NCBI GenBank assembly: GCA_905479625.1
Contig: CAJQNF010000019.1
Span: 1-49,944 of the forward strand
Reading direction: 5' to 3'
From: an uncultured Flavobacteriaceae bacterium
GTDB lineage: Bacteria > Bacteroidota > Bacteroidia > Flavobacteriales > Flavobacteriaceae
DNA length: 49,944 nt
The translations under genes and the position numbers were made by a program. This document shows, piece after piece, positions 46,768-49,944 of the stretch. Each line of letters starts with the position of its first letter. Positions within the stretch are counted from its first letter, which is position 1. A model generated the notes under the pieces. The model ran no database searches, was not told the origin of the DNA, and was given only the letters and a program-made list of their open reading frames with translations.

Positions 46768-49700
46768 CTATCTAACTAAACTGAAATTCCCTTTAAATTC
46801 TCTGTTGTCTGATGCTTCGTTTAATCTAACGATATACCAGTAGTCACCACTAGGTAATGGTTTGCTTTTGTAACTTCCATCCCAACTTCTTTTGTTTCCT
46901 TCATAACTTGCAATCAGTCTTTGATATCTGTCAAATATTTTTACAGTTATTTGCGGATAAATCTCAATATTAATTGGATACCAGGTATCATTGATACCAT
47001 CTCCCTGAGGTGTGAAAAAATCAGGAATTTCAATATCCAAGAATTCTAAAAAGACTGTTTTTTCAAGTACACAGCCCCTTTCATCTCTTACATAGAATTT
47101 ATAATCTCTAGTTTCACGAGTGCTATTTAGATCTAATACATTATTAGAACCAAAATCATTGTCACCATCTAAACTATATTCATAAGCAGGTCTGCCTCCA
47201 CTGGCCACGACACTGTATTCGTTTAAATTTGTCATCACCACATTGAAACTTATGGGGACATATTCTTCGATGGTCACTTCTATCGGAGCATCGGTACAAC
47301 CGTATTCTTTATGTGAAACAGAAACAGTGTGTTTCCCTTTTGATACATCTTCAAATATGCCTGATTCTTGGGTCAAACTGCCATCCAAAGTATAGGTCAC
47401 ATCATTTTGATAAATCGGATCAACTGAGGCAACGATTATATTGCTGGCACCCTGACAACTAAAGTCAGTATCAGCTGTAAGCTCTAAATAGATCAATTGC
47501 TGTACTTCAACAGATTTTTGTGAAACACAACTGTGAAAATCATTTTCCTTTTTGATCCACAGGTCATAAGTTCCTTTGGCCAGACCCGTAAAACTCGGTG
47601 CAGTTTTGTAATTCGTACCATCCATACTATAGGTCACATCATAGCCTTGATTGTTGGTCATGTTTACATTTACCCTTCCATCTTTTTCACCAACACAAAT
47701 AACATCTTCCTGACTAATGCTGTATTGAATTTCAGCATCAAAGCCTACGTCAACACTGGTAACGGATGTACAACCATTTGCATCACGCACAGTAACATCA
47801 TAAGTCCTTTCTGTTGCTACCGAGAAAATATTCTCTTCCTGATAAGTGCTTCCTCCATCGATACTGTATTGGTAAGGAGGAGTACCGCCTGCACCAGCAG
47901 CTTCAAGGCTACCGTTCATGATTTCTCCGTTACAGGTTGTTATATTATATTGCTTGCTCGAGGTAGAAGTCAGTAATGTCGGTTCACTGATAGAAAACTT
48001 TGACACATCAAAACATCCGTCAGCATTTGTTGATCTCACTTCATAATTTCCGATATCAATATTGGTGAATACATGTGTATCATTCGTTTTAACAATTGAA
48101 TTAATCACACTGCCGTTTTGAATCAGTTCAAATGTATAAGAACTTGAATCTTCATTCACCTTAATTTCAACGTTACCATTGCTGTCTTTACATAAGGCAT
48201 CAGAAGGAGTAACAGTGACATCAAGCCCTAAAACATTGACGACCCTGATCGTTTCAGTACAACCTGTTCTTCTTTGAGTGGCTGTATATACACCCGCACC
48301 GTTTACAGTAACATCTTTAGCGTTACCAATCACGTTTCCGTTTTCATCTGTCCAGATATAAGTATCATATCCCTCATCTCCTGAGAAAGTTAAGCTGTTG
48401 TTACAGAAAAATAATTCACTGTCAAATGAACAGGAACTTGTATCTACAAAAAGATCCATAGATCCCACACTACCCAGACCACAACCATTGATTCCATTCA
48501 ACCCTGGCTGGCCGGATACGTTCTGACCTGAGGTCTCTCCGTCATAATAAGAGCTGATATTGTTTTCTAATAAATTAGTACAAGCATCTGAATAATCAAA
48601 ACACTCATTCGACGCTGTCACCTGATATCGTATGCTGTGTCTTGATGAAAGTGATTTTCTTTCTACCAACGCATTGTCTATGTCAAATCTCAATTCCCTT
48701 GAAGCCTGATTAAAAGTATAACTAACACCAGCCGGTAACACAATAGAGCTTTCATCTAATGTTACGTTTATCGGTAAACTATTTAGAATATAAGTGTTCT
48801 GTGCATTGTCAGTTCCTATATTTTGAAAATCGATATTATACCACACCGTAGACCCCAGAGGTACTGGAGATTGATGCGTTATCGTATTATTTGAAGTGTC
48901 TTCCACACTGGTAATTACCTGAAGATTTGGCTCGATTATATTTATTGAAAAAGTATTTAAAAAAGTTAAAATCCAATCATTTCCGTCACTGTCGACTCTG
49001 ACAGTTGCGCCGGTTTCATTATTCCCAATAAGACTATTACCTGGATTTAGATCTGAAAGATTCAATAATTTCTGATCCCATCCAAGGGTATTTGTGCTGT
49101 TCAGATTTCGATCGGTAACCTGAGCCCCATCCTTTGTGATCTTACTGTTGAAAAAATTATCTACGTCATTTTCATTATCATACAACGCTGTAAATCCTGA
49201 ATTACCGTCAGCTTTAAATAGTAGTTGATCTCCAGTCCATCCCAGATCACCTTCTAATGCGGCTACCCCCACTCTTCCTTCAACAGGACCTGAAGGAGGT
49301 GTTGTAAATCCTGAATAGGAAAAATCTACGATATCATTTGGTGAATCACTTACTGAAGAAAAGCCATCAAATGTTGAAATATACTTTCTTGATTCTGTTG
49401 GATCTTCATATACTATAACCAATGACCAACCTGCAGATAAATTAAACCCTTGAGTTGAACTCACATTTGCAACAAAGTATTCTCCTGAAGGATTGGTAAG
49501 ATCAATCAATAAACTTGTAACATCTTTATAATAAATCCTATCTAAAACAACATCAGCTTCAAGATCTTGGTAAGCTCCACCCGGAACCTTAAATTTTACC
49601 TCTGATGGAGATGGAGAATCTGGTGCAAAATATGCGCCCCAATACAAGCCTGCGTATACAACTCTGTTACAGCTACTTGTCGTAAATGTTGCACTACTTG

Positions 49701-49932
49701 AATTGAAAGTTGAAGCATCATTATCGATATCAATGAATACCATGTCGATATAATTATTTTGAGTATCTCCATTATACGGTGTGTCTGCCGACTCACCTAA
49801 TATCGAATTTCCGATGATAGTCAAATCACCGTTAATCCCCTGTGTTTCATACCTTTTAGCAAATGGTATTGTGGTTTGTGCATAACCTGAAAAAGAGGTC
49901 AATAGTAGAACAAAAAATAAAAGCCTAAGCAT
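46768..49932 (-). CDS. SprB-like surface protein with T9SS type B C-terminal domain
   Basis: A 1054-residue exported protein (signal MLRLLFFVLLLTSFSGYAQ). The N-terminal half (about 20-330) has SSCNRVVYAGLYWGAYF, and a DUF11-like segment (about 335-445) carries VWYNIDFQNIGTDNAQNTYI. Several SprB-type repeats follow (about 565-960, such as FTNIDIGNYEVRSTNADGC and LAKGTYDLWIKKEND). The last 90 residues are the gliding motility-associated (CHU_C) sorting domain, with FFTPQGDGINDTWYPINIE and KPLPSGDYWYIVRL. It is secreted by the type IX system together with its SprF-like partner. Adhesion or gliding is the expected role. The start lies 12 bp from the window end. Confidence 0.93.
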   Translation of the reverse strand: MLRLLFFVLLLTSFSGYAQTTIPFAKRYETQGINGDLTIIGNSILGESADTPYNGDTQNNYIDMVFIDIDNDASTFNSSSATFTTSSCNRVVYAGLYWGAYFAPDSPSPSEVKFKVPGGAYQDLEADVVLDRIYYKDVTSLLIDLTNPSGEYFVANVSSTQGFNLSAGWSLVIVYEDPTESRKYISTFDGFSSVSDSPNDIVDFSYSGFTTPPSGPVEGRVGVAALEGDLGWTGDQLLFKADGNSGFTALYDNENDVDNFFNSKITKDGAQVTDRNLNSTNTLGWDQKLLNLSDLNPGNSLIGNNETGATVRVDSDGNDWILTFLNTFSINIIEPNLQVITSVEDTSNNTITHQSPVPLGSTVWYNIDFQNIGTDNAQNTYILNSLPINVTLDESSIVLPAGVSYTFNQASRELRFDIDNALVERKSLSSRHSIRYQVTASNECFDYSDACTNLLENNISSYYDGETSGQNVSGQPGLNGINGCGLGSVGSMDLFVDTSSCSFDSELFFCNNSLTFSGDEGYDTYIWTDENGNVIGNAKDVTVNGAGVYTATQRRTGCTETIRVVNVLGLDVTVTPSDALCKDSNGNVEIKVNEDSSSYTFELIQNGSVINSIVKTNDTHVFTNIDIGNYEVRSTNADGCFDVSKFSISEPTLLTSTSSKQYNITTCNGEIMNGSLEAAGAGGTPPYQYSIDGGSTYQEENIFSVATERTYDVTVRDANGCTSVTSVDVGFDAEIQYSISQEDVICVGEKDGRVNVNMTNNQGYDVTYSMDGTNYKTAPSFTGLAKGTYDLWIKKENDFHSCVSQKSVEVQQLIYLELTADTDFSCQGASNIIVASVDPIYQNDVTYTLDGSLTQESGIFEDVSKGKHTVSVSHKEYGCTDAPIEVTIEEYVPISFNVVMTNLNEYSVVASGGRPAYEYSLDGDNDFGSNNVLDLNSTRETRDYKFYVRDERGCVLEKTVFLEFLDIEIPDFFTPQGDGINDTWYPINIEIYPQITVKIFDRYQRLIASYEGNKRSWDGSYKSKPLPSGDYWYIVRLNEASDNREFKGNFSLVR

Positions 49933-49944
49933 TCTGGTTTGATA

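Overview
The window reads as a chromosomal segment from a member of the Bacteroidota, most likely class Flavobacteriia (family Flavobacteriaceae). The grounds are low GC, promoters of the form TTG-N19-TAnnTTTG in place of sigma70 boxes, weak Shine-Dalgarno sequences, a PorP/SprF protein beside a gliding-type adhesin with a type IX secretion (type B) C-terminal domain, and protein sequences of flavobacterial character (S1, RecQ, KdsD, YidC, START-like protein). No prophage, insertion sequence, CRISPR array, rRNA operon or plasmid gene was seen. Genes are dense and mostly housekeeping.

Layout. 1-7.2 kb: AT-rich left edge, an HTH protein, a HisC-like aminotransferase with a twin-arginine signal, a 44-residue small ORF with its own terminator, a lipoprotein GH2 beta-galactosidase, and a 2-dehydropantoate 2-reductase followed by 15-bp repeats. 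7.2-13.3 kb: a small secreted protein, a ferredoxin divergent from a LuxC-type acyl-CoA reductase, FolE, HisS, a secreted M20 peptidase, then about 420 bp of non-coding simple repeats and palindromes. 13.3-21.6 kb: YidC, a rhomboid protease, two tandem LpxL-like acyltransferases, and a GlmM / class V aminotransferase / DUF1697 operon. 21.6-29.6 kb: ribosomal protein S1 with an unusual N-terminal DUF2853 domain, then a five-gene leftward run (DUF493, PpiD/SurA-like, lipoprotein, SurA-like, MoxR ATPase). 29.6-35.4 kb: AAA ATPase, RecQ without HRDC, Fmt, HU, YqgE, a class IV aminotransferase and a START-like protein. 35.4-39.7 kb: tRNA-Met, GNAT, RlmL-like methyltransferase, SAM methyltransferase, ZIP transporter and PPK2. 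39.7-45.3 kb: a second RecQ (HRDC, no zinc cysteines) divergent from KdsD, TatC, YdeI-like and LptB. 45.3-49.9 kb: a small secreted protein, PorP/SprF and a 1054-residue SprB-like adhesin.

Functional themes. The cell envelope dominates: KDO precursor supply (KdsD), lipid A-type acylation, LPS export (LptB), inner-membrane insertion (YidC), Tat export (TatC), periplasmic chaperones (SurA-like operon) and T9SS surface display. A translation set is also present: HisS, Fmt, tRNA-Met, S1 and rRNA methylation. The items most worth a second look are the DUF2853-S1 fusion, the repeat island at 12.9-13.15 kb, the period-15 repeat after panE, the two RecQ paralogues with reciprocal domain loss, the chaperone-plus-MoxR operon, the Tat-exported aminotransferase, and the unannotated 44-residue ORF. 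I did not see a clearly novel multi-gene defence or biosynthetic system.
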